Notes: a model not told the origin generated them from the letters alone. A stretch of DNA of 64,000 nt from Rhizobium sophorae (GCF_013087515.1 NZ_JABFCN010000019.1:62001-126000); one strand, 5' to 3'. Positions 17,387 to 25,929 are shown, counted from the stretch's first letter. Translations and numbers: made by a program.

Positions 17387-17926
17387 ATGCGCAGCAAAGT
17401 CCTAAAGTCCTGCCTCGCCCTTGCCATCGCTCTGGCTGCATCCATGGGAGGCGTCGAGTTCGCCCATGCGCAGGCGGCCAAGGGGCCAAGCGGACTGCCA
17501 TTGCCGCGTTTCGTCACGCTGAAATCCAAGCGCGTCAACCTGCGCATCGGTCCAGGAACGGATTACGCCGTGTCGTGGATGTACCTGAAATCCGGCCTGC
17601 CGGTGGAGATCATCCAGGAATACGACAATTGGCGCCGCATCCGCGATGCCGACGGCACCGAAGGCTGGGTCAACCAGTCGCTGCTGTCAGGCCAGCGCGC
17701 GGCGATCGCCGCCCCGTGGATGAAGACCAAGGGCAAGGGCATCTATGTCAATCTGCGCCGCGAGGCGCAGCCCTCCGCCTCGATCATCGCCAAGCTCGAA
17801 CCCGGCGTGATGCTGACGATCGGCGAATGCAACGGCGACTGGTGCCGCGCCGAATCCGACGGCGCCTCGGGCTGGGTGGCGCAGTCGGAGATCTGGGGCG
17901 CCTATCCCGGCGAAGCCTTCAAATAA
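17387..17926 (+). CDS. Secreted protein with two SH3 domains
   Basis: A 179-residue exported protein. The signal peptide MRSKVLKSCLALAIALAASM ends near FAHAQA. Two SH3_3-like domains follow: one with SKRVNLRIGPGTDYAVSWMY and GWVNQSL (about 45-105), the second with YVNLRREAQPSASIIAKLEP and GWVAQSEIWG (about 110-175). The conserved DWCRAE in the second parallels NWCDVE in the other SH3 protein (4824). A cell-wall-binding or envelope role is likely. The stop overlaps the 3' end of the convergent kinase gene by 8 bases. Confidence 0.88.
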   Translation: MRSKVLKSCLALAIALAASMGGVEFAHAQAAKGPSGLPLPRFVTLKSKRVNLRIGPGTDYAVSWMYLKSGLPVEIIQEYDNWRRIRDADGTEGWVNQSLLSGQRAAIAAPWMKTKGKGIYVNLRREAQPSASIIAKLEPGVMLTIGECNGDWCRAESDGASGWVAQSEIWGAYPGEAFK

Positions 17927-18911
17927 GCCCTGCCCGTTTGGCGGCCTCGGAAAGCGAGGTCATCGGGCGCGGACCGATCTGCTGGATGACGATGCCTGCG
18001 GCCAGGCAACCGAGTTTGCCGCAATCCTCGAGAGAGCGTCCCTGCGTGTAGCCATAAAGGAAGCCGGAGGCGAAAAGATCGCCGGCACCGGTCGTATCGA
18101 CCACTTCCCTGATCCTGATCGCATCGACGTAAAAACGCTCGCGGCCCTTCAGGATGACGGCGCCATCCTCGCTCATCGTCACGGCGGCGATCTTACAATC
18201 GGCGGCGATCCTGTTCAGCGCCTCCTCGAAATCGTCGGTCTCGTAGAGCGACAGCGCTTCCTGGCGATTGGCGAAGACGATATCGACCTTGCCGGAGCGC
18301 ATCAGATCGAGGAATTCGCCACGATAGCGGTCGACGCAGAAGCTGTCCGACAACGTCATCGACATCTCGCGGCCGTTTTCATGGGCAATGCGGGCGCAAT
18401 CGAGGATGGCTTCCTTGGCACGCGGCGGATCCCAGAGATAACCTTCGAAATAGGTAACCTTGGCGTCGGCCACGACGTCGGTCTCGACGTCTTCCGGGCC
18501 GAGTTCGACGCAAGCGCCGAGATAGGTGTTCATTGAACGCTCGCCGTCTTCGGTGACGAAGATCATCGAACGCGCCGTCGGCGGGAAGGCGCCCTTCGGC
18601 CGAGTCTGGTAGTGGACGCCCTGAGCGCGGATGTCGTGGGTGAAGATGTCACCGAGTTGATCCTGGGCGACATTGCCAAAGTAGGCGGCCTTGCCCCCGA
18701 GGTTGGCAACGCCCGCCGCCGTGTTGCCGGCGCTGCCGCCGGAAGCTTCGAGCGCCGGTCCCATGCGCGAATACAAGAGTTCGGCGCGTTCGGCATCGAT
18801 GAGGTTCATCGCCGCCTTGGTGATCTGGTTGTCAATGAGGAACTGGTCGTCGCAACGGGCAATGATATCCACGATTGCGTTGCCGACTGTCAGAACATCG
18901 AATCTTGTCAT
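17919..18911 (-). CDS. PfkB-family sugar/nucleoside kinase, probably adenosine kinase
   Basis: A 330-residue ribokinase-type enzyme. Signatures are the N-terminal LTVGNAIVDI, the glycine-rich GGSAGNTAAGVANLGG (about 57-72) and the catalytic DTTGAGDLFASGFLYG (Asp of GAGD) near 270. The overall pattern resembles rhizobial proteins annotated as adenosine kinase, which phosphorylate adenosine to AMP, but related PfkB kinases use other sugars. It overlaps the convergent SH3 gene by 8 bases. No operon partner. Confidence 0.88.
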   Translation of the reverse strand: MTRFDVLTVGNAIVDIIARCDDQFLIDNQITKAAMNLIDAERAELLYSRMGPALEASGGSAGNTAAGVANLGGKAAYFGNVAQDQLGDIFTHDIRAQGVHYQTRPKGAFPPTARSMIFVTEDGERSMNTYLGACVELGPEDVETDVVADAKVTYFEGYLWDPPRAKEAILDCARIAHENGREMSMTLSDSFCVDRYRGEFLDLMRSGKVDIVFANRQEALSLYETDDFEEALNRIAADCKIAAVTMSEDGAVILKGRERFYVDAIRIREVVDTTGAGDLFASGFLYGYTQGRSLEDCGKLGCLAAGIVIQQIGPRPMTSLSEAAKRAGLI

Positions 18912-19032
18912 GAAATGGGGGATCCCGGAGTTTGTGATAGCCGGGGTTTGGTCTTAGCGAAATTTCCGCGGTTTGGAAGGATAAATGGTGGATGGCCTCC
19001 CTATTTCTTCGCAAAAGTGCCGCCTATTCGTC

Positions 19033-19176
19033 ATGTCCCTGTCATTTTCAATATCTAGAAATACTCGCAAGAAGACCGGCATGGAGCAGCTTTCAGTTGC
19101 AGCCGGGCTTACGAGGGATGATCCCTTCGATCTTACCGGCGCGATGCTGACCACGGATGAACTGGCAGCTTCGTGA
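19033..19176 (+). CDS. Possible small protein (47 aa)
   Basis: A short frame from ATG 19033 (an ATG at 18985 would add 16 residues) encodes an uncharacterised peptide ending GLTRDDPFDLTGAMLTTDELAAS. There is no clear ribosome site and no known domain. The reason to list it is that a good rho-independent terminator on the same strand lies 28 bases after the stop, while no other plus-strand gene in the gap 18912-19399 could feed that terminator. A non-coding transcript is an equal alternative. Confidence 0.3.
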   Translation: MSLSFSISRNTRKKTGMEQLSVAAGLTRDDPFDLTGAMLTTDELAAS

Positions 19177-19203
19177 TCCGGATATCCGGCAAGGCCGGAG
19201 CGG

Positions 19204-19230
19204 AAAAGCGGGCTGTGCCCGCTTTTTTTG
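19204..19230 (+). terminator. Rho-independent terminator with no established gene
   Basis: AAAAGCGGGC-TGT-GCCCGCTTTTTTT is a strong stem with a T7 run. It terminates plus-strand transcription between the kinase promoter region and the AEC transporter, implying a short transcript starting after 18911. Confidence 0.8.
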
Positions 19231-19290
19231 CTTTCGGATGCCCGGGCTGCCGGATCGGGCGGCGATTGGCTTTTCAATCCAAGCCGTTTG

Positions 19291-19363
19291 CTGCTACTGC
19301 ATAATCCTTAATTCTAAGTACTACAGCGTCCTTTGCGCCTCTGGAAGAGACGCGGCGCTGTAG
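19291..19363. repeat. Family A repeat, truncated first module
   Basis: CTGCTGCATAAT-like sequence followed by the second hairpin at 19321-19363: CTACAGCG pairs with CGCTGTAG around the conserved TCCTTT and the inner stem GCGCCTCT/AGAGACGC. It sits 36 bases before the AEC transporter gene. Confidence 0.75.
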
Positions 19364-19399
19364 AAGTCGTATACTCCCCCGCGCAGAGCAGCCTCCCGC

Positions 19400-20347
19400 A
19401 TGTCAGCCATCATTTTCGACGTCCTTCCCATCTTCATCCTGATTCTCATCGGCTGGGTGATCGTTCGCAGCGGATTGATGGCGTCGAATGTCGGCGAAGC
19501 GCTCAGCGAATTCGTCTTCAAGATCGCCGTGCCGCTTCTGCTCTTCCGCACCATCGCCGAGGCGGATTTTCATGGCGCCTCGCCCTTCCGGCTCTGGATC
19601 GTCTATTTTTCCGGCGTCGCCATCACCTGGACGGCCGGCCATATCGCCGCCACACGCCTCTTTAACCGCGACGAACGGATCGGCGTGCTGGCCGGCGTGT
19701 CCTCGGCCTTCGCCAACAATATCTTCATCGGCCTGCCGCTCGTCGAGCGGACCGTCGGCGACGAAGGGCTGGTGGCGCTGTCGATCCTGCTTGCCGTGCA
19801 TCTGCCGGTGATGATGGTCGCCGGCACGGTGCTGATGGAGCATGCCGAGCGCAAGATCGCCGGCAAAAGCGATCGCAGCATGATGCTCGTGCTCCGCCAG
19901 ATCGCAGTCAATCTCGTACGCAACCCGCTGGTGATCGGGCTTGCGGCCGGCATGGCCATGCACCTTTCCGGTCTCACCATGCCGACAACGATGGCAACGG
20001 TCGTCGGGCAGATCGCCGGCATTGCCGGCCCGGCGGCGCTGATATCGCTCGGCATGGCGCTGGAGAGATACGGCGTCTCCGGCAATCTCGGCATCGCCAG
20101 CGTCACCTCGAGCCTGAAGCTGCTGCTGCTGCCCGGCTGCGTGTGGGCGGCGAGCCGTCTTCTCGGTCTCAGCTCCGAATGGACGGCAGCGATCGTGCTG
20201 ACCTCCTCCGTCCCAACAGGCGTCAACGCCTGGCTGATCGCCAATCGCTTCGGCGTCGGTCACAGCCTCGCCGCCTCGACGATCACGGTGACGACGGCGC
20301 TCGGCGCCATCACGGTTTCGCTCTGGGCCTATTTCCTCGGCGCCTGA
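19400..20347 (+). CDS. AEC (auxin efflux carrier) family transporter
   Basis: A 315-residue inner-membrane protein of about ten hydrophobic helices in two five-helix halves, starting IIFDVLPIFILILIGWVIV. The family signature asparagine/proline region is seen in SSAFANNIFIGLPLVER and the second-half SSVPTGVNAWLIANRFG. AEC members in bacteria usually export or import small carboxylates such as malate; the substrate is unknown here. The start is preceded by a family A repeat, and no ribosome site is strong. Confidence 0.88.
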   Translation: MSAIIFDVLPIFILILIGWVIVRSGLMASNVGEALSEFVFKIAVPLLLFRTIAEADFHGASPFRLWIVYFSGVAITWTAGHIAATRLFNRDERIGVLAGVSSAFANNIFIGLPLVERTVGDEGLVALSILLAVHLPVMMVAGTVLMEHAERKIAGKSDRSMMLVLRQIAVNLVRNPLVIGLAAGMAMHLSGLTMPTTMATVVGQIAGIAGPAALISLGMALERYGVSGNLGIASVTSSLKLLLLPGCVWAASRLLGLSSEWTAAIVLTSSVPTGVNAWLIANRFGVGHSLAASTITVTTALGAITVSLWAYFLGA

Positions 20348-20381
20348 GGTCTTTGCTTTACGCATGTTGTTACCGCACAAC

Positions 20382-20410
20382 GAAAAAGCCCGGCTTGCGG
20401 GCCGGGCTTC
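20382..20410 (-). terminator. Rho-independent terminator of cycM
   Basis: Read on the minus strand, GAAGCCCGGCCCGCAAGCCG continues into GGGCTTTTTCG: a GC stem with a T5 run placed 23 bases after the cycM stop. Confidence 0.8.
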
Positions 20411-20433
20411 AACGTCCTGCGATGTCTGCCGTG

Positions 20434-20997
20434 CTACTGCGTCGCGGCGTTCGGATCCGGCAGCGGCACCGGCGAATCGGCGAGCGTGTGCAGGTAGAGG
20501 ATAACGTTGGCGCGGTCCTGATCCTTCGCCAGACCGGCGAAGCCCATTGCGGTGCCTGGAATGTCCTTCTTTGGCGCCAGCAGGAACTTGTTGAGGTTTT
20601 CGAAGGTCCACTTCTCGCTGCCGCCCTTGGAGAAATCCTTCATGGCAGCGGAATAGGCAAAGCCTTCATGCGAGGCGATCGGGCGATCAACGGCACCAAA
20701 GAGGTTGGGACCGACCTTATTCGGCCCCCCTTTGGTGGCGTCATGACAGGCCTGACACTTCTTGAAGACCGTCTCGCCGGCCTTGGCATCTGCAGAAGCG
20801 AGCAATTGCGCAATCGGAACGGCAACGGCAGGCGCAGCCTCGCCGCCAGCAGCGGGCGCCTCTTCGGCAACGATCGCGAAACCTTCCTTTTCCGGTGCTT
20901 CGGAATGGAAGATTCCTTCGGACGCGATAGAGACCGACATCAGAACGAAAATCGTTCCGAGCAGCGCCCCGACGGCCGTATTGACGTATGAATTCAT
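20434..20997 (-). CDS. cycM: Membrane-anchored cytochrome c (CycM type)
   Basis: A 187-residue class I cytochrome c held to the inner membrane by an uncleaved N-terminal helix ([18 protein letters not shown]), facing the periplasm. An Ala/Pro/Glu linker leads to the haem domain with [12 protein letters not shown] as the CxxCH site, [10 protein letters not shown], and the axial methionine in [10 protein letters not shown]. It shuttles electrons between the bc1 complex and the aa3 oxidase, as CycM does in Bradyrhizobium. The ATG at 20997 follows AAGGGGAG. It is divergent from kdsB. Confidence 0.93.
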   Translation of the reverse strand: MNSYVNTAVGALLGTIFVLMSVSIASEGIFHSEAPEKEGFAIVAEEAPAAGGEAAPAVAVPIAQLLASADAKAGETVFKKCQACHDATKGGPNKVGPNLFGAVDRPIASHEGFAYSAAMKDFSKGGSEKWTFENLNKFLLAPKKDIPGTAMGFAGLAKDQDRANVILYLHTLADSPVPLPDPNAATQ

Positions 20998-21151
20998 CTG
21001 CAATGCTCCCCTTGCAGCCGGCAGATCATAAACCGGACCATCTTGAAATCGCGCGGAACCTATGTCTTTTGGCTGTTCGTTGCAACTGTCTAAATGGTCT
21101 TGCGCGTGAGACTTTTTGACACTTTCCAGCCCGGAATAGAAGGCCTGAACA

Positions 21152-21907
21152 ATGAGTGATTCAAATTTAGATGGCGTGCTGGTGCTGATCCCGGCGCGCA
21201 TGGCCTCCACCCGCCTTCCGGGCAAGCCGCTGGCCGATATTTGCGGCCTGCCGATGATCGTGCAGGTGGCGATGCGCGCCAGGGAAGCAGCCATCGGCCG
21301 CGTCGTCGTCGCCGTCGACGACACCCAGGTGTTCGATGCCGTGGCCGCTGCCGGCTTCGAGGTCGTCATGACCAGCACGGATCATCAATCGGGTTCCGAT
21401 CGGATCTTTGAGGCGCTGACGAAAGTCGATCCGGATGGAAAGGCGAAAATCATCGTCAACGTCCAGGGCGATCTGCCGACGATCGATCCAGAAACAGTGC
21501 GCGCGGCCTTGCGCCCGCTCGAAAACGAGGCGGTCGATATCGGGACGCTGACGACCGAAATCGACAATGAGGAGGACAAGACCGCGCCGCACATCGTCAA
21601 GATCGTCGGCTCGCCGATTTCCGCCGCCCGGCTGCACGCGCTCTACTTCACGCGGGCAACCGCCCCTTACGGCCAGGGGCCGCTCTACCATCATATCGGC
21701 CTTTATGCCTATCGGCGCGCGGCGCTCGAACGGTTCGTCTCGCTCGGCCCCTCAACGCTCGAAAGGCGCGAATCGCTGGAGCAACTGCGGGCGCTGGAAG
21801 CCGGCATGCGCATCGACGCCGAGATCGTTGACACGGTTCCGCTCGGTGTCGATACTCCCGCCGACCTCGAAAAAGCGCGGCGCATCCTCTCCGCAAAGTC
21901 GAACTGA
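21152..21907 (+). CDS. kdsB: 3-deoxy-manno-octulosonate cytidylyltransferase
   Basis: A 251-residue CTP:Kdo transferase that activates Kdo as CMP-Kdo for lipopolysaccharide inner core. The nucleotide-binding start reads [20 protein letters not shown] and the metal/nucleotide region [12 protein letters not shown]. The length is typical. Only 10 bases separate its stop from pheA, so the two are co-transcribed; this kdsB-pheA pairing next to cycM is common in Rhizobiales. Confidence 0.96.
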   Translation: MSDSNLDGVLVLIPARMASTRLPGKPLADICGLPMIVQVAMRAREAAIGRVVVAVDDTQVFDAVAAAGFEVVMTSTDHQSGSDRIFEALTKVDPDGKAKIIVNVQGDLPTIDPETVRAALRPLENEAVDIGTLTTEIDNEEDKTAPHIVKIVGSPISAARLHALYFTRATAPYGQGPLYHHIGLYAYRRAALERFVSLGPSTLERRESLEQLRALEAGMRIDAEIVDTVPLGVDTPADLEKARRILSAKSN

Positions 21908-21917
21908 CGGAACCATC

Positions 21918-22772
21918 ATGAACATCAAGACCAACAGGATCGCCTTTCAGGGCGAATTCGGCGCCAATTCCGACATGGCCAGCCGCGACATGTTTCCGAC
22001 CATGGAGCCGCTGCCCTGCCAGACCTTCGAGGATGCGTTCACGGCGGTCGACAACGGCGATGCCGATATTGGGATGATCCCGATCGAGAACACGATCGCC
22101 GGGCGCGTCGCCGATATCCACCATCTGCTGCCGGAGTCGCGACTGCACATCATCGGCGAATATTTCATGCCGATCCGCTTCCAGCTGATGGTGCTGCCCG
22201 GTGTTACCAAGGACGAGATCCGCACGGTGCACAGCCATATCCACGCGCTCGGCCAGTGCCGCAAGATCGTTCGCGCCAATGGCTGGAAGCCGGTGATCGC
22301 CGGCGATACGGCAGGGGCGGCGAAACTCGTGCAGGAAACCGGCGACCGCTCGATGGCCGCCTTGGCGCCACGTCTTGCCGCCGATCTCTACGGGCTCGAG
22401 ATCATCGCCGAAAATGTCGAGGATACGGAAAACAACGTCACCCGCTTCGTCGTCCTGTCCCGCGACGAGGAATGGGCGCAGCGGAATTCGGCGGAAGAAA
22501 AGGTCGTCACCACCTTCGTCTTCAACGTCCGCAACATTCCGGCCGCGCTCTACAAAGCGCTCGGCGGTTTTGCCACCAACAACATCAACATGACGAAGCT
22601 GGAAAGCTACCAGCTCGGCGGAAAATTCGTGGCGACGCAGTTTTACGCCGATATCGAAGGCCATCCGAACGATCCGAACGTGCGCCGGGCGTTGGAGGAA
22701 TTGCGGTTCTTTTCCGAGAAAGTCCGCATCCTCGGCGTCTACAAGGGGCATGCGATGCGAGGCCTACTTTAG
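21918..22772 (+). CDS. pheA: Prephenate dehydratase
   Basis: A 284-residue monofunctional prephenate dehydratase converting prephenate to phenylpyruvate. The catalytic part (about 1-185) starts IAFQGEFGANSDMASRDMFP and includes the conserved ENNVTRFVVL (TRF). A C-terminal ACT domain (about 200-275, with NIPAALYKALGGFATNNINM and KLESY) is the phenylalanine-feedback site. The start ATG lies 10 bases after kdsB. The TAG stop is part of a perfect palindrome belonging to an intergenic repeat. Confidence 0.96.
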   Translation: MNIKTNRIAFQGEFGANSDMASRDMFPTMEPLPCQTFEDAFTAVDNGDADIGMIPIENTIAGRVADIHHLLPESRLHIIGEYFMPIRFQLMVLPGVTKDEIRTVHSHIHALGQCRKIVRANGWKPVIAGDTAGAAKLVQETGDRSMAALAPRLAADLYGLEIIAENVEDTENNVTRFVVLSRDEEWAQRNSAEEKVVTTFVFNVRNIPAALYKALGGFATNNINMTKLESYQLGGKFVATQFYADIEGHPNDPNVRRALEELRFFSEKVRILGVYKGHAMRGLL

Positions 22773-22858
22773 AACAGGATGAAGTCATCCTGTTCTAAAT
22801 TAAATAGTTAGAGCATGATGTTGTCCGAAAACCGCTGACACTTTTCGGCATCATGCTC
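22768..22858. repeat. Composite palindromic repeat with a family B module
   Basis: TTTAGAACAGGATGA and TCATCCTGTTCTAAA are perfect 15-base arms around two bases (22768-22799). The second hairpin (22811-22858) pairs GAGCATGATG with CATCATGCTC and CCGAAAA with TTTTCGG, keeping the TTGT bulge of family B. The pheA stop codon TAG (22770-22772) lies inside the first arm. It may double as a pheA transcript end. Confidence 0.85.
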
Positions 22859-22885
22859 CAAGGCAAGCCCCGCAAGTCGCCTGAA

Positions 22886-23254
22886 TTATTTATCCGGCTC
22901 ACAGACACGCAGCCGATGCCCATCCGGATCGAGCACGACGAAGGTCGGGCCGAAATCCAATTCGGTCAGTTCCTGGGCGATCGGCAGGCCGCGCTGGCGC
23001 CAGTCTTCATAATGCCTGGCGACGGCATTTTCTCCTTCGACCATGAACGCCACTTCGCCGCGATTGCCGATGGCGGAGGGCTGCGGCTCGACCTTGCTGC
23101 GCCGCCAGAGACCGAGCGTGAAACCGCCCTCAAGCGGAAAAGCGACGAAATTCGGCGCTTCCACGGCCGGTTCGCGGTTCAGCAGATTCCGGTAGAAGCT
23201 GGCGCTTTCACCCGGGTCCTTGACGTAAAGAATGATGAGATTGGGGCTGGTCAT
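22886..23254 (-). CDS. VOC-family protein (glyoxalase/dioxygenase fold)
   Basis: A 122-residue single-module vicinal-oxygen-chelate protein. The start NLIILYVKDPGESASFYRNL and the end FVVLDPDGHRLRVCEPDK match the paired beta-alpha-beta-beta-beta units of glyoxalase I/bleomycin-resistance-like proteins. The function is unassigned. A 23-bp palindrome 44-66 bases before the ATG is identical in its arms to one before the DUF1127-like gene, suggesting joint control, probably by the WYL-domain regulator at 23776-24471. Confidence 0.85.
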   Translation of the reverse strand: MTSPNLIILYVKDPGESASFYRNLLNREPAVEAPNFVAFPLEGGFTLGLWRRSKVEPQPSAIGNRGEVAFMVEGENAVARHYEDWRQRGLPIAQELTELDFGPTFVVLDPDGHRLRVCEPDK

Positions 23255-23297
23255 TTCGGTTCTCCCGTTGTTTAAGAATGGCGCCGCGAGAGATCGT

Positions 23298-23320
23298 CTG
23301 CTGACAAATCATGGCAGCAG
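23298..23320. promoter_or_regulatory. Palindromic operator before the VOC gene
   Basis: CTGCTGACA-N5-TGGCAGCAG (N5 is AATCA) is a near-perfect dyad lying 44-66 bases before the VOC ATG. The same arms with the same spacing occur at 23750-23772. Probable binding site of the neighbouring YafY/WYL regulator, by inference. Confidence 0.65.
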
Positions 23321-23387
23321 ACAATCGACGGCGTTGCGATCGCAACGCCCGTTCTCGTCGAGTAGAATGTTGATAAGGATAGGCGAC

Positions 23388-23448
23388 CTAAAGCGGTCGC
23401 GCATCTCGTTGTCGCAAAACCGCTGCGCTTTTGCGCGATATGCTTTAG
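23388..23448. repeat. Family B palindromic repeat
   Basis: CTAAAGC and GCTTTAG form the outer pair; inside, CGCAAAA pairs with TTTTGCG around CCGCTGCGC, with the conserved TTGT bulge. The last bases overlap the TAA stop codon of the minus-strand DUF1127-like gene. Confidence 0.75.
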
Positions 23449-23705
23449 AGCGGGAAACGGTCCTCGCAGTGCGGGTCGCGTCCGTCGATGAAGCCGAGGT
23501 CGCGCTTCAGATAATCCGGTGTCGCTTCAAGGTCGAGGCTGGTGCGATCTCCCCTGCGAAAGCGGAAAACGCTCATGACCACTTGCAGCAGGCCGGAGCG
23601 CGCCGACTGGCGGACATCGGCAAAAGTCTCGGCCGAAATGACATCGGCAAAGGACTCGGCTGCAAAACGGTCGTTGGTGAAATGAATGGCTGGAGGCGTT
23701 ACCAT
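23445..23705 (-). CDS. Small DUF1127-like protein (86 aa)
   Basis: An 86-residue soluble protein. The C-terminal part SLDLEATPDYLKRDLGFIDG resembles the DUF1127 signature (L-x-D-x-G-L/F) found in small rhizobial stress- and phosphate-related proteins; the N-terminal half is unassigned. The ATG follows AAGGAG with good spacing. An operator-like palindrome lies 45-67 bases upstream, matching the one before the VOC gene. The stop TAA lies in a family B repeat. Confidence 0.75.
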   Translation of the reverse strand: MVTPPAIHFTNDRFAAESFADVISAETFADVRQSARSGLLQVVMSVFRFRRGDRTSLDLEATPDYLKRDLGFIDGRDPHCEDRFPL

Positions 23706-23749
23706 GATCAGTACTCCTTCCTGGTGAACTGTACCGATAATAACTCCAT

Positions 23750-23772
23750 CTGCTGACAGTTTATGGCAGCAG
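23750..23772. promoter_or_regulatory. Palindromic operator before the DUF1127-like gene
   Basis: CTGCTGACA-N5-TGGCAGCAG (N5 is GTTTA) lies 45-67 bases before the DUF1127-like ATG and only 4 bases past the end of the YafY-type regulator gene. On the minus strand a TATTAT, a possible -10 box, follows downstream of the dyad. Confidence 0.65.
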
Positions 23773-23775
23773 CGT

Positions 23776-24471
23776 TCAGTTCTCCATCGGTACGTCCTGC
23801 GTCTCGCGCCATTCCTTGAGGAGCACCGTGCGGCGGCGCGGATAACGCACCTCGTGCAAAGCCATGTCGATGATACGGTCGGTGCGGAAATGGCGGAAAT
23901 CCTGGCGCAGTTCGCACCAGGCCATGAGGACGCGCACATGCTCGTAGTAGCCGAGCCCGAAAGGCCAGACGCGGCGGCGCGAGATACGGCCCTGCTCGTC
24001 GCCATAATGCAATTCGAGGATCCGCTCCAGGCGGATCGCCCTGCGGATGGCCGAAACGTCAGCCTTGTCCTCGTCCCTGCGTTTGGGACCGACGAAAAGC
24101 GCTGCCGAATCGATCATCTCGCGCATATCGGCCGGCAGCACGGCGGCAATCTTGGCCAAGGCGTCGGCACCGGCGCCGGCAAGGCGCGGCTCGGCGGCGC
24201 GAGCCACCCAGCGCGAGCCGAGGACCAATGCCTCCAGCTCTTCTTCGGAAAACATCATCGGCGGCAGCATGAAGCCGGGCTTCAGCACATAACCGATGCC
24301 GGCTTCGCCTTCGATCATCGCGCCCTGGGCCTGCAGGCTGGCAATATCGCGATAGAGCGTGCGCAGACTGACCCCGGTCTCTTGTGCCAGCACCGTGCCG
24401 GTCACCGGCCGCCGGTAACGCCGGAGCGTCTGGAGCAGCGTCAGCAGCCGTTCCGAGCGGGCGACCGGCAT
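23776..24471 (-). CDS. YafY-type transcriptional regulator (HTH + WYL domain)
   Basis: A 231-residue regulator. Residues 5-60 form a winged helix with SERLLTLLQTLRRYRRPVTG and VSLRTLYRDIASLQAQG. The C-terminal WYL-type domain (about 140-215) includes RAIRLERILELHYGD and RRVWPFGLGYYEHV. WYL domains bind nucleotide or other ligands and switch DNA binding. The gene starts 4 bases after nudC and belongs to the HIT-nudC-yafY unit. Its likely targets are the two downstream genes with shared palindromes (VOC, DUF1127-like). Confidence 0.9.
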   Translation of the reverse strand: MPVARSERLLTLLQTLRRYRRPVTGTVLAQETGVSLRTLYRDIASLQAQGAMIEGEAGIGYVLKPGFMLPPMMFSEEELEALVLGSRWVARAAEPRLAGAGADALAKIAAVLPADMREMIDSAALFVGPKRRDEDKADVSAIRRAIRLERILELHYGDEQGRISRRRVWPFGLGYYEHVRVLMAWCELRQDFRHFRTDRIIDMALHEVRYPRRRTVLLKEWRETQDVPMEN

Positions 24472-24475
24472 GGCG

Positions 24476-25435
24476 CTACCGCTTCCACTCCACCCAGTCG
24501 CGCATCAGGCGGTGGGCGATCGCCCCTTTCGGCGGCGAAGCCCTGCCTGTCGCGCTCGGGCGTTCCAGCATCTCGATCGTTTCCTCGCGGGTGAACCAGC
24601 GGCAATCTTCCAGCTCGGTCTCGTCGCGGCTGATTTCGGTGGATTTCGCCTCGGCGTAACAGCCGATCATCAGGGAATGCGGCATCGGCCAGGGCTGCGA
24701 GGCGTGGTAGCGGATACGGCCGGTGCGGATGCCCGATTCCTCCAGCGTTTCGCGGCGCACGGCGTTCTCGATCGTCTCGCCGGGTTCGAGGAAGCCGGCA
24801 AGACAGGAATACATGCCGGGCGCGAAATGCGGGCTGCGGCCGAGCAGGCAGAGGTCGCGCTGCTCGTCAACCGTCAGCATGATGACGACGGGGTCGGTGC
24901 GGGGAAAGATCATGTGCTCGCAGGCGGTGCAAACACGTTTGTAGCCGCCGATATGGATTTCCATCGCCGAGCCGCAGCGGCCGCAGAAGCGGTTGTCGCC
25001 ATTCCAGCGGATGAGGCTTGCGGCCTGGGCGAATTCGCCGAGCAAAACCTCGTCGATCAGCATTTCGCGAAACAGCGTGCGGCCGTCGGCAGGCTTGTAG
25101 TGGCTGGTGAGGTCGTCGACGTCGATGCTGACGGGAACGGCAAGGCGCGGCTCGCCGGTCTTGCGGTAGCCGAGCAGCACCGTCTCGTCCCAATCCGGCT
25201 GCAATTCCTGCAGCTCGTAGCGGGCAAAGAGCGGATCGAGCACCTGGCCGTCATGCTTCAGCACCAGCTTATCTCCCGCGAAGGCGAAGATATGGGTGCC
25301 TTCCTTGGCCAGCGCCTTTTCGACGGATTGTTCGTCGCGATGCTCGGAATCGCGGTTGAGGTCGTTGGCGGCAAAGGCCGTGAGATTGCTGGGTTCCGGA
25401 TGCGGCACATCCGAATCGAAAAGCGAATGACTCAT
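24476..25435 (-). CDS. nudC: NADH pyrophosphatase / RNA NAD-decapping Nudix hydrolase
   Basis: A 319-residue Nudix protein that cleaves NAD(H) and can remove NAD caps from RNA. A zinc ribbon is visible: CGRCGSAMEIHIGGYKRVC then CEHMIFPR (CxxC...CxxC). The Nudix box reads GFLEPGETIENAVRRETLEE (continuing SG), followed by the NudC motif SQPWPMPHSLM. The start ATG overlaps the stop of the upstream HIT gene. Length and order are those of NudC. Confidence 0.95.
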   Translation of the reverse strand: MSHSLFDSDVPHPEPSNLTAFAANDLNRDSEHRDEQSVEKALAKEGTHIFAFAGDKLVLKHDGQVLDPLFARYELQELQPDWDETVLLGYRKTGEPRLAVPVSIDVDDLTSHYKPADGRTLFREMLIDEVLLGEFAQAASLIRWNGDNRFCGRCGSAMEIHIGGYKRVCTACEHMIFPRTDPVVIMLTVDEQRDLCLLGRSPHFAPGMYSCLAGFLEPGETIENAVRRETLEESGIRTGRIRYHASQPWPMPHSLMIGCYAEAKSTEISRDETELEDCRWFTREETIEMLERPSATGRASPPKGAIAHRLMRDWVEWKR

Positions 25436-25842
25436 GATGAAAGGGCTTCCCGCAGCTTCGCTGTAAATTCGTCTCTCTTTCCGTCTTCGTAGGGCTGCGC
25501 GCGCCCGAAGCCCCAGACGGGACCCGGCCAGTTGGCATCGCCTTCGAAGCGGGCAATGACATGAACATGAAGCTGGCGGACGATGTTGCCAAGAGCCCCG
25601 ACATTGATTTTTGTCGCGCCGGTGATCTTCTTCAGCGCCTTGGCGACCAGCTCCGTCTCGAAGGCAAGCAGCACCTGGTCGAGCGGCGTCAGTTCGAAGA
25701 TTTCGGTTATATCAGCCCGGCGCGGCACAAGAATGAGCCAGGGCCAGCGGGCGTCCTTCGACAATCTCAGATCGCAGAGGCCGGTGAGCATGATGCTGAC
25801 GCTGTCATTTTCCAGCCTGGGGTCGAGCACGAAACCGTTCAA
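25432..25842 (-). CDS. HIT-family protein, TTG start
   Basis: A 136-residue histidine-triad-like nucleotide-binding protein. The core DARWPWLILVPRRADITEIF and the HIT site QLHVHVIARFEGDANWPGPV match the alphaproteobacterial HIT group. The start is taken as TTG at 25842 because AGGAGG lies eight bases ahead and the product then begins with NGFVLDPRLEND as relatives do; the first in-frame ATG lies 40 codons upstream and would add unrelated sequence. The stop overlaps nudC (ATGA), so HIT, nudC and yafY form one unit. Confidence 0.85.
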   Translation of the reverse strand: MNGFVLDPRLENDSVSIMLTGLCDLRLSKDARWPWLILVPRRADITEIFELTPLDQVLLAFETELVAKALKKITGATKINVGALGNIVRQLHVHVIARFEGDANWPGPVWGFGRAQPYEDGKRDEFTAKLREALSS

Positions 25843-25929
25843 AGGGCATTCCTCCTGTCTTTTCCAATGACTAGCAGTTTTTTTGCATGTTGGCTTGCTT
25901 TTGATGGCGATATTGCCGATATGTGCATC

